Below are positions 25,270-34,993 of a stretch of 64,000 nt of DNA, in pieces (the stretch's first letter is position 1; each line of letters begins with the position of its first letter). The notes beneath the pieces were generated by a model. The model did not search any database and was not told the DNA's origin. It saw only the letters and a program-made list of their open reading frames with translations. The translations under genes were made by a program, and so were the position numbers. Source of the stretch: CAZVWH01 sp964631175 (GTDB taxonomy: Bacteria > Planctomycetota > Phycisphaerae > Sedimentisphaerales > Anaerobacaceae); assembly GCA_964631175.1 (NCBI GenBank), contig CAZVWH010000003.1, positions 1 through 64,000 of the forward strand, given 5' to 3'.

Positions 25270-26352
25270 ATGAAAGGTAATTATTTGATATTAGTTGTTG
25301 TTATTGTCTGTTTTTCTTTGCTGACGCAGATTGCCTGTCAGCAGCACGCCAAGGTGCCGGCAGAGCCTAATGCTGTTTTGACAGCGCCCGAGCCGGCAGC
25401 CGAACCGGAAAAAGTCGAAGCCAAAAAGCAGGCCGTCGAGACAGGTCCAAGGATCACCTTTGAAAAGACAGTTCAGGACTTCGGCGAAGTTGGGCCCAGA
25501 TCAAAGAAGACCTGCGAGTTTAAATTTACAAATACCGGAGACAGCCTGTTGAAAATTACGAAGGTCGAAGCCTGTTGCGGCGCCACCGCTCGATTAGACA
25601 TAATGCAGTATGAGCCGAACGAGAGCGGTACTATAAAGGTGCAGTATAATGCAAGTACGGTAGCGGTCATGGTGACTCGGCAATTACATGTTGTCAGCAA
25701 CGATATGACAAATCCCAGAGCGGCGCTAACCATAAAAGCCAAGGTTGTGCCCAAAACCAGCTTCGAGCCGCGAGGGGGGCTGAGGTTCCTCCTGAAGGAT
25801 GAAAAATTGAGCTGTCCGGAGATTACTATTACCAGCCTTGACGGCAAGACGTTTGCAATAAAGGATGTCAAATCGACCGGAAATTGTATAACTATCGATT
25901 ACGATCCGAACGAGCAAGCAACGAAATTCACTCTACAGCCTCAGATAAACATGGAAAATCTGCAGCGAAGACCGACCGGCATTGTCAGTATAAGCCTGAC
26001 TCATCCTGAGGGCGAGACTGTTAGGATTCCTTTTACAGCGCTGTCGAGATTTCAGATAAATCCGCCGCAGCTTATCGCTTTCAACGCTGAGCCGGGACAG
26101 CCTATAACCAGAAAAATCTGGGTGATAAATAACTACGGCGAGAATTTCGAGATTGAATCTACATCGTCGGAAAATGGTATCATAAAGGTAATGAACCAGG
26201 ATCCAGTTCGTAACGGCTATCAGTTTATGCTGGAGATAATGCCACCCGCAGACGAAGGTAAAACAAGGTTCACGGATGTATTTTTGGTGAACATAAAAGG
26301 AGGAGAAACACTGAAAGTAAGCTGTCGTGGATTTTATTCGAGAAGGAAGTAA
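25270..26352 (+). CDS. Lipoprotein with DUF1573 (Ig-like) domains
   Basis: This 360-residue protein has a lipobox-like QIAC (Cys at about 23) and a Pro/Ala/Glu linker. The DUF1573 domain (about 58-160) follows, with VQDFGEVGPRSKKTCEFKFTN and the conserved KVEACCGATA cysteine pair. A second beta-sandwich of similar type covers about 165-350. DUF1573 proteins are extracytoplasmic and of unknown function. It precedes a cytochrome gene in the same direction. The RBS AGGAGAAGTAAAT is good. Confidence 0.8.
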   Translation: MKGNYLILVVVIVCFSLLTQIACQQHAKVPAEPNAVLTAPEPAAEPEKVEAKKQAVETGPRITFEKTVQDFGEVGPRSKKTCEFKFTNTGDSLLKITKVEACCGATARLDIMQYEPNESGTIKVQYNASTVAVMVTRQLHVVSNDMTNPRAALTIKAKVVPKTSFEPRGGLRFLLKDEKLSCPEITITSLDGKTFAIKDVKSTGNCITIDYDPNEQATKFTLQPQINMENLQRRPTGIVSISLTHPEGETVRIPFTALSRFQINPPQLIAFNAEPGQPITRKIWVINNYGENFEIESTSSENGIIKVMNQDPVRNGYQFMLEIMPPADEGKTRFTDVFLVNIKGGETLKVSCRGFYSRRK

Positions 26353-26549
26353 ACGCAGCGCACCGACCGTGAGAAAAATCCCACGATAAATCCCAGTTGT
26401 GAACCCCACAGTGCCATAAGGTGCGCAGCATGCCTTGCGGCACATCTTAACGATAAACTGCGGTGCTAAATATTATTTGTATTTTGTCCCCCAGTTTCCT
26501 CGCCTTTGCGTAGCCGTTTCGGCGGAGCGAGGTGGGGGGTTTTAATTCT

Positions 26550-27911
26550 ATGAAACGATTTGTAGTTTGCATTTGTGTATTGATGCTTTCAGTTTCTTGC
26601 GTGCCGGATAGACAGCCGAAGCTGCCGGAGAAGCTGGCTCTGGAAACTAATGAATTCGTGATTTTTCTGACCGGCTATGAGCTTGGAGCGTTAAAGCCAT
26701 GCGGATGCAGCGGAGGACAGCTCGGCGGACTCGATAGACGCTGGGCCGTGCTGAATAGCGTGCCTGAACAAAGAAAATTGACTATCGACGTCGGCTCGTT
26801 TGTAGAAAGCAACAGCGAGCAGGACCTAATCAAGTTCAACATAATAATACAGGCTCTCGGACTGCTCGACTACGATTTAGCTAATCTGACACAAACAGAT
26901 ATCGAGATAGCTGATAATCTTGGGCTGCTGGACTATATCGGCTCGGTGTTTAATGTCATAAGTGCTCAGCAACCTGCTGATGCAAATGTGCCGGCGATGT
27001 TTACAAAACAATTATCGCTGCAAGATAAAACAGTAGCTGTCAGAGTCGCGGCCTTCGATGCAAGGTCCCGTCGTTTCGAGCAGATCGGAGGTGTTTTCCC
27101 ACCTCAGCCCGGCGTACAAACTTTTAATATCCTTATCCTGAACCATTGCGATTCTGAGGTTATTAATTCTATTACCGAAATGGCATCCAATGTGGATTGT
27201 CTCGTTTGCCCGTCGGATTCAGATGAGCCGATGGTGTTTAGCAATCCTAATGATAGGCCTTTGGCTTTCTCGGTGGGTCGCTTCGGTAGATATGTGTGTC
27301 GATTGAACATTAAAGCTGGGTTCTCGCAAGGCGTGAGCTCTGCTGGGCAGGAAAGGTTAGAACTAAGTTTTCACTCTATACCGGTTGTGGAAAATCTTAA
27401 GCAGGGTCCGTCTCTCGTTCGATTATATAAGGACTACCAGCATCTTGTTAAAGAATCCCATCTCTTGGATAAATTTCCGCGTTTTGCTTTACAGAGCGGT
27501 TTAAAATATGAAGGTTCAAAATCCTGTAATAAGCAGGGCTGTCACGAGTACGAATACAAGAAATGGAGGAAGAATCCTCACGCTCAGGCTTATAAGACGC
27601 TCGTGGAGGTCGGCTCTCAGTACGACCCGGAGTGCGTTGTATGCCACGTCGTGGGAATGGATTACGAGAGCGGTTTTATCTCAGAAGCCAAAACCGGTCA
27701 TTTGAAAGATGTAGGCTGCGAAAACTGCCATGGTCCCGGCTCGCAACATAATCGGACGGAGGGATTAGCCAAGACCACGGAGCCAAAGACGGATTGTCTT
27801 TTTTGCCATACGCCCGAAAAAAGCGCCGAATACGCGGGGAATGAGCAGCAATATTTGGAAAAAATCCGGCATTGGAAGGAACCAAATACTGCGGGCAATG
27901 TCCAACAATAA
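26550..27911 (+). CDS. Lipoprotein: nucleotidase-like domain fused to a tetrahaem cytochrome
   Basis: About 453 residues, with lipobox VSC (Cys at about 17). The first 300 residues include PCGCSGGQLGGLDRRWAVLN and LTIDVGSF, resembling metallophosphatase/5'-nucleotidase folds but without the full set of metal ligands. The C-terminal 130 residues hold one CX4CH (CNKQGCH) and three CX2CH haem sites (CVVCH, CENCH, CLFCH), as in the cytochrome c554 family. It probably carries electrons at the outer face of the membrane. I start at ATG 26550 rather than a GTG at 26532, for the signal peptide. Repeat DNA lies just upstream. Confidence 0.75.
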   Translation: MKRFVVCICVLMLSVSCVPDRQPKLPEKLALETNEFVIFLTGYELGALKPCGCSGGQLGGLDRRWAVLNSVPEQRKLTIDVGSFVESNSEQDLIKFNIIIQALGLLDYDLANLTQTDIEIADNLGLLDYIGSVFNVISAQQPADANVPAMFTKQLSLQDKTVAVRVAAFDARSRRFEQIGGVFPPQPGVQTFNILILNHCDSEVINSITEMASNVDCLVCPSDSDEPMVFSNPNDRPLAFSVGRFGRYVCRLNIKAGFSQGVSSAGQERLELSFHSIPVVENLKQGPSLVRLYKDYQHLVKESHLLDKFPRFALQSGLKYEGSKSCNKQGCHEYEYKKWRKNPHAQAYKTLVEVGSQYDPECVVCHVVGMDYESGFISEAKTGHLKDVGCENCHGPGSQHNRTEGLAKTTEPKTDCLFCHTPEKSAEYAGNEQQYLEKIRHWKEPNTAGNVQQ

Positions 27912-27975
27912 AGGAAAAACTACGCGATAAAGCCGACTTGAGCTCCATTGACCCGGTAAGTCTGCCCGGCAAAGA

Positions 27976-28006
27976 AATATTTAGCCCCCCCAATTTATTG
28001 GGGCGG
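27976..28006. repeat. Hairpin/AATATTTAG repeat
   Basis: AATATTTAG is followed by CCCCCCCAA, a 4-base loop and TTGGGGCGG. It is the same foot word as in the other copies, in reverse orientation, and lies 23 bp upstream of the GspC-like gene. Confidence 0.75.
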
Positions 28007-28028
28007 TCATGCTCCTTCGGAGAAGGAT

Positions 28029-28991
28029 ATGATAAAGACATTGCGTATAACCGGTATCTTAGCGGCGATCCTGGCAGGTATTCTTTTTGTATTTCCGGTG
28101 GTTTTTGGTGTGCAAAGTAACGAACAGGTTGAGCAGCTTCTAAGCTCGCCCAGCGTCGTCGAAAAGTTCAGCGAGAGTAAGGCCGGTAAAAAAGCAGATT
28201 TGGATTCCACTGGAGGCGGGCCGCTTGTCAAGCAGGCCAAAGCCTTTGCATTGTATTTAAATCCACCTAAGTCGAAGGCAAGCTCAGCTAACCGGCGTGA
28301 TGGTTCACCGAAGCCCCGCGGGCAGGTTGAAGCCAAGTTTACAGTCGTCGGCACCAGTTTTTATGCGGCAAGGCCTGAATTGTCGATGGCAATTATTGAT
28401 GAGCCGGGCAAAGGTTTACGTTGGATAAGACAATCCAGCCAAATCGGACATTTGGTTATTGAGCAGATAAAAGACGGTATGGTCGTTGTTAAAGACGGCC
28501 AAAGGACTTTCGAGCTTGCAGTCAAGTATAGCTCTGCCCTTGGCCTGCCCGTCTCGACTCCGGCAAGTCTGGGTGAGACGCTCAGTCGAGTAGAAAAAAG
28601 TACTTTTGCCAAAGACTCATCATCAAGCCGTATCCGAAAGCCGAGTAAAATACCCGCTTCACACTCCATAAATAGTTCTAAGGGCAAAATTACAGCAAAC
28701 AAGTCTTCCACAGACAAGTTAAATGGTGAACAAAGTGCCGCACTGGAAAAACTTATCGGTAGATTGAAAAACCTGCAAAAAGATTATACATCCGATAAAA
28801 TCGACTTAAACGAGCCTAACCTTGAAGATGAGGACGAGCTAAGCCTTTCCGACTCACCAGACGAATTAGAAAAACAGGACGAGCAATACAAAGAAATCAT
28901 TTCCGATTTTCAAACAGAGCAGGTAAGTGAGGAAGAAGCAGAGAGTTTAGGGGATTTGGGCGAAGAATTAAATGAAGGCGAAGAAGAATAG
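28029..28991 (+). CDS. GspC-like inner-membrane protein of the secretion system
   Basis: This 320-residue protein has one N-terminal transmembrane helix (about 7-27). A domain at about 98-165 reads FTVVGTSFYAARPELSMAII ... GHLVIEQIKDGMVVVKDGQR, the beta-barrel pattern of the GspC homology region that contacts the secretin. The C-terminal half is Ser/Lys-rich and then acidic, with no PDZ. It lies directly upstream of gspD, although a 774-bp gap intervenes. Assignment as GspC is by pattern and position. Confidence 0.6.
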   Translation: MIKTLRITGILAAILAGILFVFPVVFGVQSNEQVEQLLSSPSVVEKFSESKAGKKADLDSTGGGPLVKQAKAFALYLNPPKSKASSANRRDGSPKPRGQVEAKFTVVGTSFYAARPELSMAIIDEPGKGLRWIRQSSQIGHLVIEQIKDGMVVVKDGQRTFELAVKYSSALGLPVSTPASLGETLSRVEKSTFAKDSSSSRIRKPSKIPASHSINSSKGKITANKSSTDKLNGEQSAALEKLIGRLKNLQKDYTSDKIDLNEPNLEDEDELSLSDSPDELEKQDEQYKEIISDFQTEQVSEEEAESLGDLGEELNEGEEE

Positions 28992-29765
28992 GTAAAGCTG
29001 GAGAATAAGGAAAAATAAAAGTATTAACTACTTCTACTCCGCCAAAGCGTATTTTAACTTTCACTTCCAATATTTATAAGCTCACGCCTGGTACCAACAT
29101 TACAAATTTGTGCCCTGCTGCAGGATAAACCGCCGACCTTGCTCCGCCGAAGCCTGCCTTCGCCGAAGTTCATCCTTCGCAGTTCCAGCCTTCACAGCCG
29201 CTACGGCGGAGAAAACAGCACTGCTACGGAGAATAGACGGCTACGCGCAGGCAGGCGGCTACGCAAAGGCGAGTAAATTGGTGCGTTAAATATAATCTAT
29301 ATCTTGTCTTATAATAAAACCCAATATACGGACAAAGTGCAATTTATTTTGTATGAACCAATAAGCTCGGACCTATAAATATTGGGCCATTCAACGTGCT
29401 AAAAATTACCTACTTTTCAGTACTAATAATGGTGTTTTTTGTCTGAAAGTGGGAACTTTTAAGCGTTTTCTATGTCTGATTAGATAGTTATTCTCGATAC
29501 TCGACGCCGGACACTTGATATTTGTGAAAAAAAGCGGTTTTAAGCATAGAGTGTCGGTCAGCAGATTGATTGAATTGACATAATAGCTGTTTGGTTGGAT
29601 TTTCATCTTTCAAGGATTTCTTAGGTGGAGGTGCTTGCTCATCGTAATTTGTCTTTAGTAGTAGATGCGACGGAGAAAAGAAGGGGGGTTGCAAACCGCC
29701 GAATGAAGGGGGAATTTGCTCTTCGTAGTAGCTACCGCTAAGAAGGATAGGAATAGGAGTAATTT
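28992..29765. other. 774-bp intergenic region upstream of gspD
   Basis: No convincing gene is present. 29130-29280 is GC-rich repeat DNA with words such as CTACGCAAAGGCGAG, whose complement also occurs near 26505. The last 440 bases are AT-rich and may hold the gspD promoter and a long leader. A purine-rich stretch near 29670-29720 (GGGGGGTTGCAAACCGCC) could fold. A good AGGAG site precedes the gspD ATG. Confidence 0.4.
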
Positions 29766-32700
29766 ATGGCAACAAAGAAGACAGCAGTTGAAGTTGAAAA
29801 TTCGCTGTGGCGGGACAGAACACAGATGTCAAAGTTGAAAAACCGCTATAATGGAATTCACCTTGGCAAGACAGGAATGTTAATCGCTATCGTTTTTCTT
29901 CTGGTATTTGTCTTCTGTAGCTTGACTTCGGCCAAGCAAAGTAGTCACTATAGTACGACGCATTACAAATTTATTTCCTTGTCGCACATACCTGCCAGGC
30001 AGGGCAGAAAATATCTGGCGGACCTCAAAATCGGCACAGTTTCGCAAATTCGCGGCACCAATGTGCTTTTAGTGACAGCTACACCGGATGAGCTAAACAA
30101 AGCCATAGCGATATTAAAGCTTGTTGATGCCGATGAACAATTTGTTATAAAAGCGGTTTTTTCTGCCTCGAAGGCTCAGAATCTACCTACTAATGAGCGG
30201 CTTGAAGCGATTCGGCAGTACTGCCAACGCAGTATTGAAGGACTTGCTTTGCCCGGCGGCATATCGATAGGGAGCTTTTCCAATCCGCCGACAGATGTTA
30301 CCACGGCTCGACCGAGCGGCTCGACCGAGTTTGCTGAGGTCACGCCGAAGTCTGCTAGGGCAATTATAGATATACACGACAGTATGGTGGTGCTTATAGC
30401 GCCGGTGAGCCAGGCCAATGCACTTGTTTCTGCCATAAAATCCGTTGCTGGTTCCTATTCATCTCGTGAGTATAGTGACCCATCGCTCGATACACCAGTG
30501 ACGAACGACGAGTACTCCGACGTTCGGTCTTTAACGAAGCAGGCTAATTCCCGTTTAGCCAGTGTTGAAGACGATTCATTAAGTATCTCGGCGGTTTCCG
30601 ATTTGATCGGGGATGGACAAGCCACAGAAGGCCGACTATACGAAAAGCTGGATGGCCAAACAAATCAAGAGCCCGCCTCTACAGCGGCAGATAACGCTCG
30701 TGCCTCGTCTTATGAGCTGCCGCCCATCCCCAATGGGGAGGAAGTTCTCAGTGAAACCCTACCGGAAAAGCTTGATATTGTTTATCTGCTGGGCCTGGCA
30801 GGTGCATATCTTAATCTGGATTTTGTTTATGACCCGGCAAAGGTTAGAGGTGACGTAACACTTATGCTTCAGGGCAAGCTTCGAGGTCCTATCAAGGTGA
30901 AGGATTTGTATCCTTTGCTGGAAACGGTGTTGAAGTTCAAAGGCTTTGTGATGACTCGTCACAAGGGTAATCTTGTCACCGTGGTTCCCAAAGAAGAGGC
31001 ATTGGATATTGACCCTGCGTTGTTGGGTGTGGAAGATGGTAAAATAGAGCATGGTGACCTCGTTGTAACTCGTTCATTTAAGTTAGAGCATATTGACACA
31101 GCCAGTGCAGGAAATCTTCTTAATAATATGAAGCTCGGTATAGATGTCTCGGAAATCCCAGAGACAAAGACACTGATTGTTACCGAGTTTACCTATCGAA
31201 TGCCGCGCGTAGAAGCCCTTTTAGCGTTGGTCGATAAGCCTGGTGAGCCGAGGAAATTCAGGTTCGGACAGTTACAATATACTATGGCCGCGTCCCTTGC
31301 TCCGAAGCTGCAGACGCTGGCTGGGCAGCTTGGGACGGTATCAATTACTATTGCCGAGGGGCCGACGGCACAAGCGCCCCAAGTCACTCGCCGACCGGGC
31401 GAGTCGGAAGCTTCCTACCAACGTCGAGTGAGTGCGGCTCAAAGAGCTGCGCAAATCAGAGCTCAACGGGCTGCTACGCAAAAACGAACCCAGCCGGCGG
31501 CCACGGCTGAGCCTACCGTATATCTTGATGCCGACGAGAGAACAAATCGTATCCTGATGATAGGAGTCCAGGAGCAATTAGACACTGTGCAGGAATTGAT
31601 AGATGCCCTTGACGTGGAGCAGCAGGACCTGAGGACTCTTGGAATATATAAAATCAAGCACGTCGGGGCCGAGGAAGTCAGGACCAAGCTCCAAGAGCTT
31701 GGTATAGTCGGCGCTAAACCTGAGACTGCTACTTTGAGACTTACTTCTCCGACAACAGCGGCAAAGCCTCCCGTTAAACAGCCGAGGCCCATAACTACAG
31801 AGATCGGCAATGGCTCAGAACCTCTGTTGGAAGAGCCGCAGGTGGTGGTCGTTGAACCGACCAACTCGCTATTGGTCAACGCAACAGCAGAGCAGCACGT
31901 CCGGATAGCAACGATTATCAACTATGTGGACAGCCAAACGGAATTAGAGGAAATGCCGTATCAGCTCTATCCGCTCGAAAATCAGTCGCCGGATCATTTA
32001 GCGGAGGTTCTCCAAAGTCTTATTCAAGAAACTGTTCAAACTCAAAATGGAGAGGAAAAGATAGAACAGGTTAAGAAGCAAGAGGAGATCGTTATAGTTC
32101 CTGACCCTAACACCTTTTCATTGATTGTTTATGCCAGCAAAAAGAACCAGGAATGGATAGCGAATCTGATAGAGAAGCTGGACAAAAGGAGACCACAGGT
32201 GCTAATTGACGTGACACTTGTTGAGGTCAGCAGGACCGATGAGTTTGACCTGGATTTACAGCTTGCAAGCAAATTCCCCAAACTTGCAGCCGGTGGACAG
32301 ATGGAAGCGCTCGACTCCATCGTCAGCCCATTCCTCGAAGGACGCACTGCCGAGACGCTTTCTCATCCAAGAGCAGGCACGGCCAGGGGCTTCTATAGTG
32401 ATGCTCACATCCAGGCACTTTTAACCGCTATCGAAAGTAAAAGCTATGGCCGAATCTTGGCAAAGCCTAAGATTTTAGTCAACGATGGACAACCCGGCGA
32501 AATTCGCACTACCGATACAACCAACGTTAGGATAGAAAGCATCATTATTCCTGAACAAGGTATTCAAAGAACAGCTACCGATTTCAGAGAGATCGAAGCC
32601 GGCATAAGGCTTACCATCACACCGAATATCAGCGAAGGCGATTTACTTAGGTTGAAAGTTGAGCTGGACAGAACCGATTTTCTCCCACGACCCGATGCTG

Positions 32701-33083
32701 AGCTTCCGCCGGACACAACTTCAAGCAACATCAATACGATAGTAACTGTCCCTGACGGCCGCACGATAATTCTCGGAGGCTTGCTGAAATTGAACCAAAC
32801 AAAAGGAGGTAAGAAGGTACCTATAATTGGTGATATTCCTTTGGTAGGCGGGTTATTCAGAAGTACTTCTAACACAGATAATGAGTCTCGACTTTATATC
32901 TTTGTCAAAGCGAACATTCTGAGGCCCGAAGAAACTGCGGCTGGACTGCCGGAGCTGGAGAACATATCACAAAGGAATAGAGTAGCATTTGAGAAGTTTG
33001 AGGACGAATTCCAGAAATATGAGGACTGGCCGGGTATAAAGCCCAAACCGATGGACCCGTTGAAAGTGCTGGAGGTCGAGTAA
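29766..33083 (+). CDS. gspD: Type II secretion secretin GspD
   Basis: An 1105-residue outer-membrane secretin. It has an unusually long N-region (37 residues, Lys-rich) before the hydrophobic signal at about 38-57. Several N-type ring domains follow; IPETKTLIVTEFTYRMPRVE and ERTNRILMIGVQEQLDTVQE are family-typical. The secretin core begins about residue 808 with RRPQVLIDVTLVEVS and ends with VPIIGDIPLVGGLFRS (about 1016-1031). A Pro/Ala-rich and basic linker (about 540-575) is atypical. It is the first core gene of the operon. Confidence 0.9.
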   Translation: MATKKTAVEVENSLWRDRTQMSKLKNRYNGIHLGKTGMLIAIVFLLVFVFCSLTSAKQSSHYSTTHYKFISLSHIPARQGRKYLADLKIGTVSQIRGTNVLLVTATPDELNKAIAILKLVDADEQFVIKAVFSASKAQNLPTNERLEAIRQYCQRSIEGLALPGGISIGSFSNPPTDVTTARPSGSTEFAEVTPKSARAIIDIHDSMVVLIAPVSQANALVSAIKSVAGSYSSREYSDPSLDTPVTNDEYSDVRSLTKQANSRLASVEDDSLSISAVSDLIGDGQATEGRLYEKLDGQTNQEPASTAADNARASSYELPPIPNGEEVLSETLPEKLDIVYLLGLAGAYLNLDFVYDPAKVRGDVTLMLQGKLRGPIKVKDLYPLLETVLKFKGFVMTRHKGNLVTVVPKEEALDIDPALLGVEDGKIEHGDLVVTRSFKLEHIDTASAGNLLNNMKLGIDVSEIPETKTLIVTEFTYRMPRVEALLALVDKPGEPRKFRFGQLQYTMAASLAPKLQTLAGQLGTVSITIAEGPTAQAPQVTRRPGESEASYQRRVSAAQRAAQIRAQRAATQKRTQPAATAEPTVYLDADERTNRILMIGVQEQLDTVQELIDALDVEQQDLRTLGIYKIKHVGAEEVRTKLQELGIVGAKPETATLRLTSPTTAAKPPVKQPRPITTEIGNGSEPLLEEPQVVVVEPTNSLLVNATAEQHVRIATIINYVDSQTELEEMPYQLYPLENQSPDHLAEVLQSLIQETVQTQNGEEKIEQVKKQEEIVIVPDPNTFSLIVYASKKNQEWIANLIEKLDKRRPQVLIDVTLVEVSRTDEFDLDLQLASKFPKLAAGGQMEALDSIVSPFLEGRTAETLSHPRAGTARGFYSDAHIQALLTAIESKSYGRILAKPKILVNDGQPGEIRTTDTTNVRIESIIIPEQGIQRTATDFREIEAGIRLTITPNISEGDLLRLKVELDRTDFLPRPDAELPPDTTSSNINTIVTVPDGRTIILGGLLKLNQTKGGKKVPIIGDIPLVGGLFRSTSNTDNESRLYIFVKANILRPEETAAGLPELENISQRNRVAFEKFEDEFQKYEDWPGIKPKPMDPLKVLEVE

Positions 33084-33101
33084 AACAATAGATGATGGGT
33101 G

Positions 33102-33179
33102 TCATTGCGAGCGAAGCGAAGCAATCTCAATCATAAGAGACGAGATTGCCACGGCCTGCTTCGCAGGCCTCGCAATGAC
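33102..33179. repeat. ATTGCGAG/CTCGCAAT palindromic element between gspD and gspE
   Basis: GTCATTGCGAG...CTCGCAATGAC ends pair perfectly, and the interior has AGCAATCTC/GAGATTGCC and GGCCTGCTTCGCAGGCC. The same element is at 48709-48790 and, in part, inside the MITE at 7724. It fills the gap between gspD and the true gspE start, and if translated it would add a spurious leader. Confidence 0.85.
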
Positions 33180-33194
33180 AACTACAATGGATTT

Positions 33195-34913
33195 ATGAAA
33201 GACTTATTGATAAAAACTGCAAAGCGGACCGGCCTGGTTGACGCTGAGCAATTGGCCAGGTTCCTTGAGGAAAACAGCAGCCCCGGACGTCTCGATGAGC
33301 GATTGCTTAGCTGCCCATATTTTACCGAGGACGTGGTTTTAAAGCTGTTTGCTGAGGCTCTGGGCTGGGAATTTCTGCCGGAGATTCCTCAAAAAGCGGT
33401 GCCTATCGAATTCGTAGAAGCAGTTCCTGCCAACTTCGCTCAGCACTATTATCTTATCGGAATAAAACACAAAGACGGCGATAGCGAGCTTACGGTAGTT
33501 TTGTCTAAGCCGTTGGATGCTAACGCCCTGGATAATGTCTCGAAGATGACCGGTATGTCGGTTAGGCCCGCCATATCCACCCGTGCTGCTATTACCTCTG
33601 TGATAGATGTGGCCTACGAGCAGAAGACAACGGTCATTGAAGAGGTGGCAGAGGAGCTTGATTCGCAAAATCTTGACCAGCTCGTTGATGAGGTATCCGC
33701 TTCGGATGACCTGCTTGATGTGGTCAATCGGCCGCCGGTTATCAGGCTGGTCAATGACATTCTTTTTCGTGCTCTGCAATTAAGAGCCAGTGACATTCAT
33801 GTTCATCCATACGAGTCGAAGATTCAGATTCGCTATCGTATTGACGGCATTTTATATGACACTTTGAGTCTGAATAAAAATGTATTGCCTTTGATTATCT
33901 CTCGTATCAAGGTTATGGCAGGTATGGATATTGCTGAGCGTCGGCTTCCACAGGATGGCCGCTGCAGTGTTCGGCTGGGCCAACGCGAGGTGGATTTGCG
34001 TATCAGCACTGTGCCGACCAGCTATGGTGAACGCAGCGTCCTGCGACTGCTTGATAAAAGCACCGGTCTTTTCGGGTTGGACGAGCTGGGCCTTTGGCAA
34101 GAAGATTTGAAAAAACTTGATACCTTGCTCCATCGCTCTCACGGAGTTATTTTCGTAACAGGCCCAACAGGTAGCGGAAAAAGTACCACTCTTTATGCCT
34201 GCCTTAACAGAATTAACTCATCTGAGAAAAATGTTATAACCATAGAAGACCCCATCGAATATCAGCTCGAGGGGATCAGCCAGATTCAGGTCGCCTCTAA
34301 GAAAGGTATGAATTTCGCCACGTCACTTCGGCATGTGCTGCGACAGGACCCGGATATTATAATGGTCGGCGAGGTTCGAGACATCGAAACGGCTCGTATG
34401 GCGATACAGTCTTCACTAACGGGACATTTGGTTTTCAGCACACTGCATACGAACGACTCGGCGGGGGCGGTGACCCGGCTTTTGGATTTGGGACTTGAGC
34501 CGTATTTGGTAAGCTCATCACTGATTGCCGTGATCGCACAAAGATTGGTGCGAAAGGTATGCCCGAATTGTAGGACCAAGTATCAGCCCACGCCCCATGA
34601 ATTAAGAGAGCTTGGACTGGGAAATGTGAAAGCTCTCGGTTTAGGTAAAGACAGTGTTGAGTTTTTTGTGGGAACCGGATGTGATAAATGCTTTCAGACG
34701 GGTTATCGCGGCAGAACCGGCATCTATGAAATGATGCTCATCAACAATGAAATCCAGGAACAGATATACAAGAGGGAAACTGCTGGTACAATAAAAAGGA
34801 ACGTCCTTGAATCGGGGATGCAGACACTACGCATGGATGGAGCCAGAAAAGTGCTTGCAGGAATAACAACAATTGCTGAAGTATTGAGAGTGACACAATC
34901 AGACGTAATGTAA
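33195..34913 (+). CDS. gspE: Type II secretion ATPase GspE
   Basis: A roughly 572-residue cytoplasmic ATPase. The N1E-type domain (about 10-120) is followed by the GspE core, with DIHVHPYESKIQIRYRIDG, Walker A GPTGSGKST (from about 323), Asp box IMVGEVRDIETA and His box STLHTND. Two CxxC pairs (CPNC at about 456 and CDKC at about 496) form the zinc site. I start at ATG 33195, because the longer frame from 33099 is repeat-encoded (MSLRAKRSNLN). It drives pseudopilus assembly. Confidence 0.92.
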   Translation: MKDLLIKTAKRTGLVDAEQLARFLEENSSPGRLDERLLSCPYFTEDVVLKLFAEALGWEFLPEIPQKAVPIEFVEAVPANFAQHYYLIGIKHKDGDSELTVVLSKPLDANALDNVSKMTGMSVRPAISTRAAITSVIDVAYEQKTTVIEEVAEELDSQNLDQLVDEVSASDDLLDVVNRPPVIRLVNDILFRALQLRASDIHVHPYESKIQIRYRIDGILYDTLSLNKNVLPLIISRIKVMAGMDIAERRLPQDGRCSVRLGQREVDLRISTVPTSYGERSVLRLLDKSTGLFGLDELGLWQEDLKKLDTLLHRSHGVIFVTGPTGSGKSTTLYACLNRINSSEKNVITIEDPIEYQLEGISQIQVASKKGMNFATSLRHVLRQDPDIIMVGEVRDIETARMAIQSSLTGHLVFSTLHTNDSAGAVTRLLDLGLEPYLVSSSLIAVIAQRLVRKVCPNCRTKYQPTPHELRELGLGNVKALGLGKDSVEFFVGTGCDKCFQTGYRGRTGIYEMMLINNEIQEQIYKRETAGTIKRNVLESGMQTLRMDGARKVLAGITTIAEVLRVTQSDVM

Positions 34914-34920
34914 TTCGTCA

Positions 34921-34990
34921 CGCGTAATGCGTATTGAGTATTGCGTAAAAAAATCAACCCAATACGCATCATGCAATACGAGATACGAAA
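34921..34990. repeat. AATACG/CGTATT repeat between gspE and gspF
   Basis: Words such as GCGTAATGCGTATTGAGTAT and their complement CAATACGCATCATGCAATAC fill the gap and can form a hairpin. The same vocabulary is found at 36735-36800, 37430-37462, 46735-46765 and 59706-59750. Confidence 0.6.
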
Positions 34991-34993
34991 AAA

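Noticed and set aside
27872..28120. 82-codon plus-strand frame joining the cytochrome end to the GspC-like gene
   Set aside because: Runs through a hairpin repeat and overlaps both genes out of frame. A frameshift in the cytochrome tail cannot be fully excluded.
29406..29694. Two overlapping minus-strand frames upstream of gspD
   Set aside because: No family, no ribosome binding site, composition like intergenic DNA.
29660..29760. Possible cyclic di-GMP-type riboswitch before gspD (GCAAACCGCCGAA and TAGCTACCGC words)
   Set aside because: The words resemble parts of the GEMM-I consensus, but the GACGCAAAGCC segment and tetraloop-receptor pairings are missing. A covariance-model search would be needed.
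33099..33194. N-terminal extension of gspE (MSLRAKRSNLN)
   Set aside because: It is the palindromic element read in frame; the family start is at 33195.
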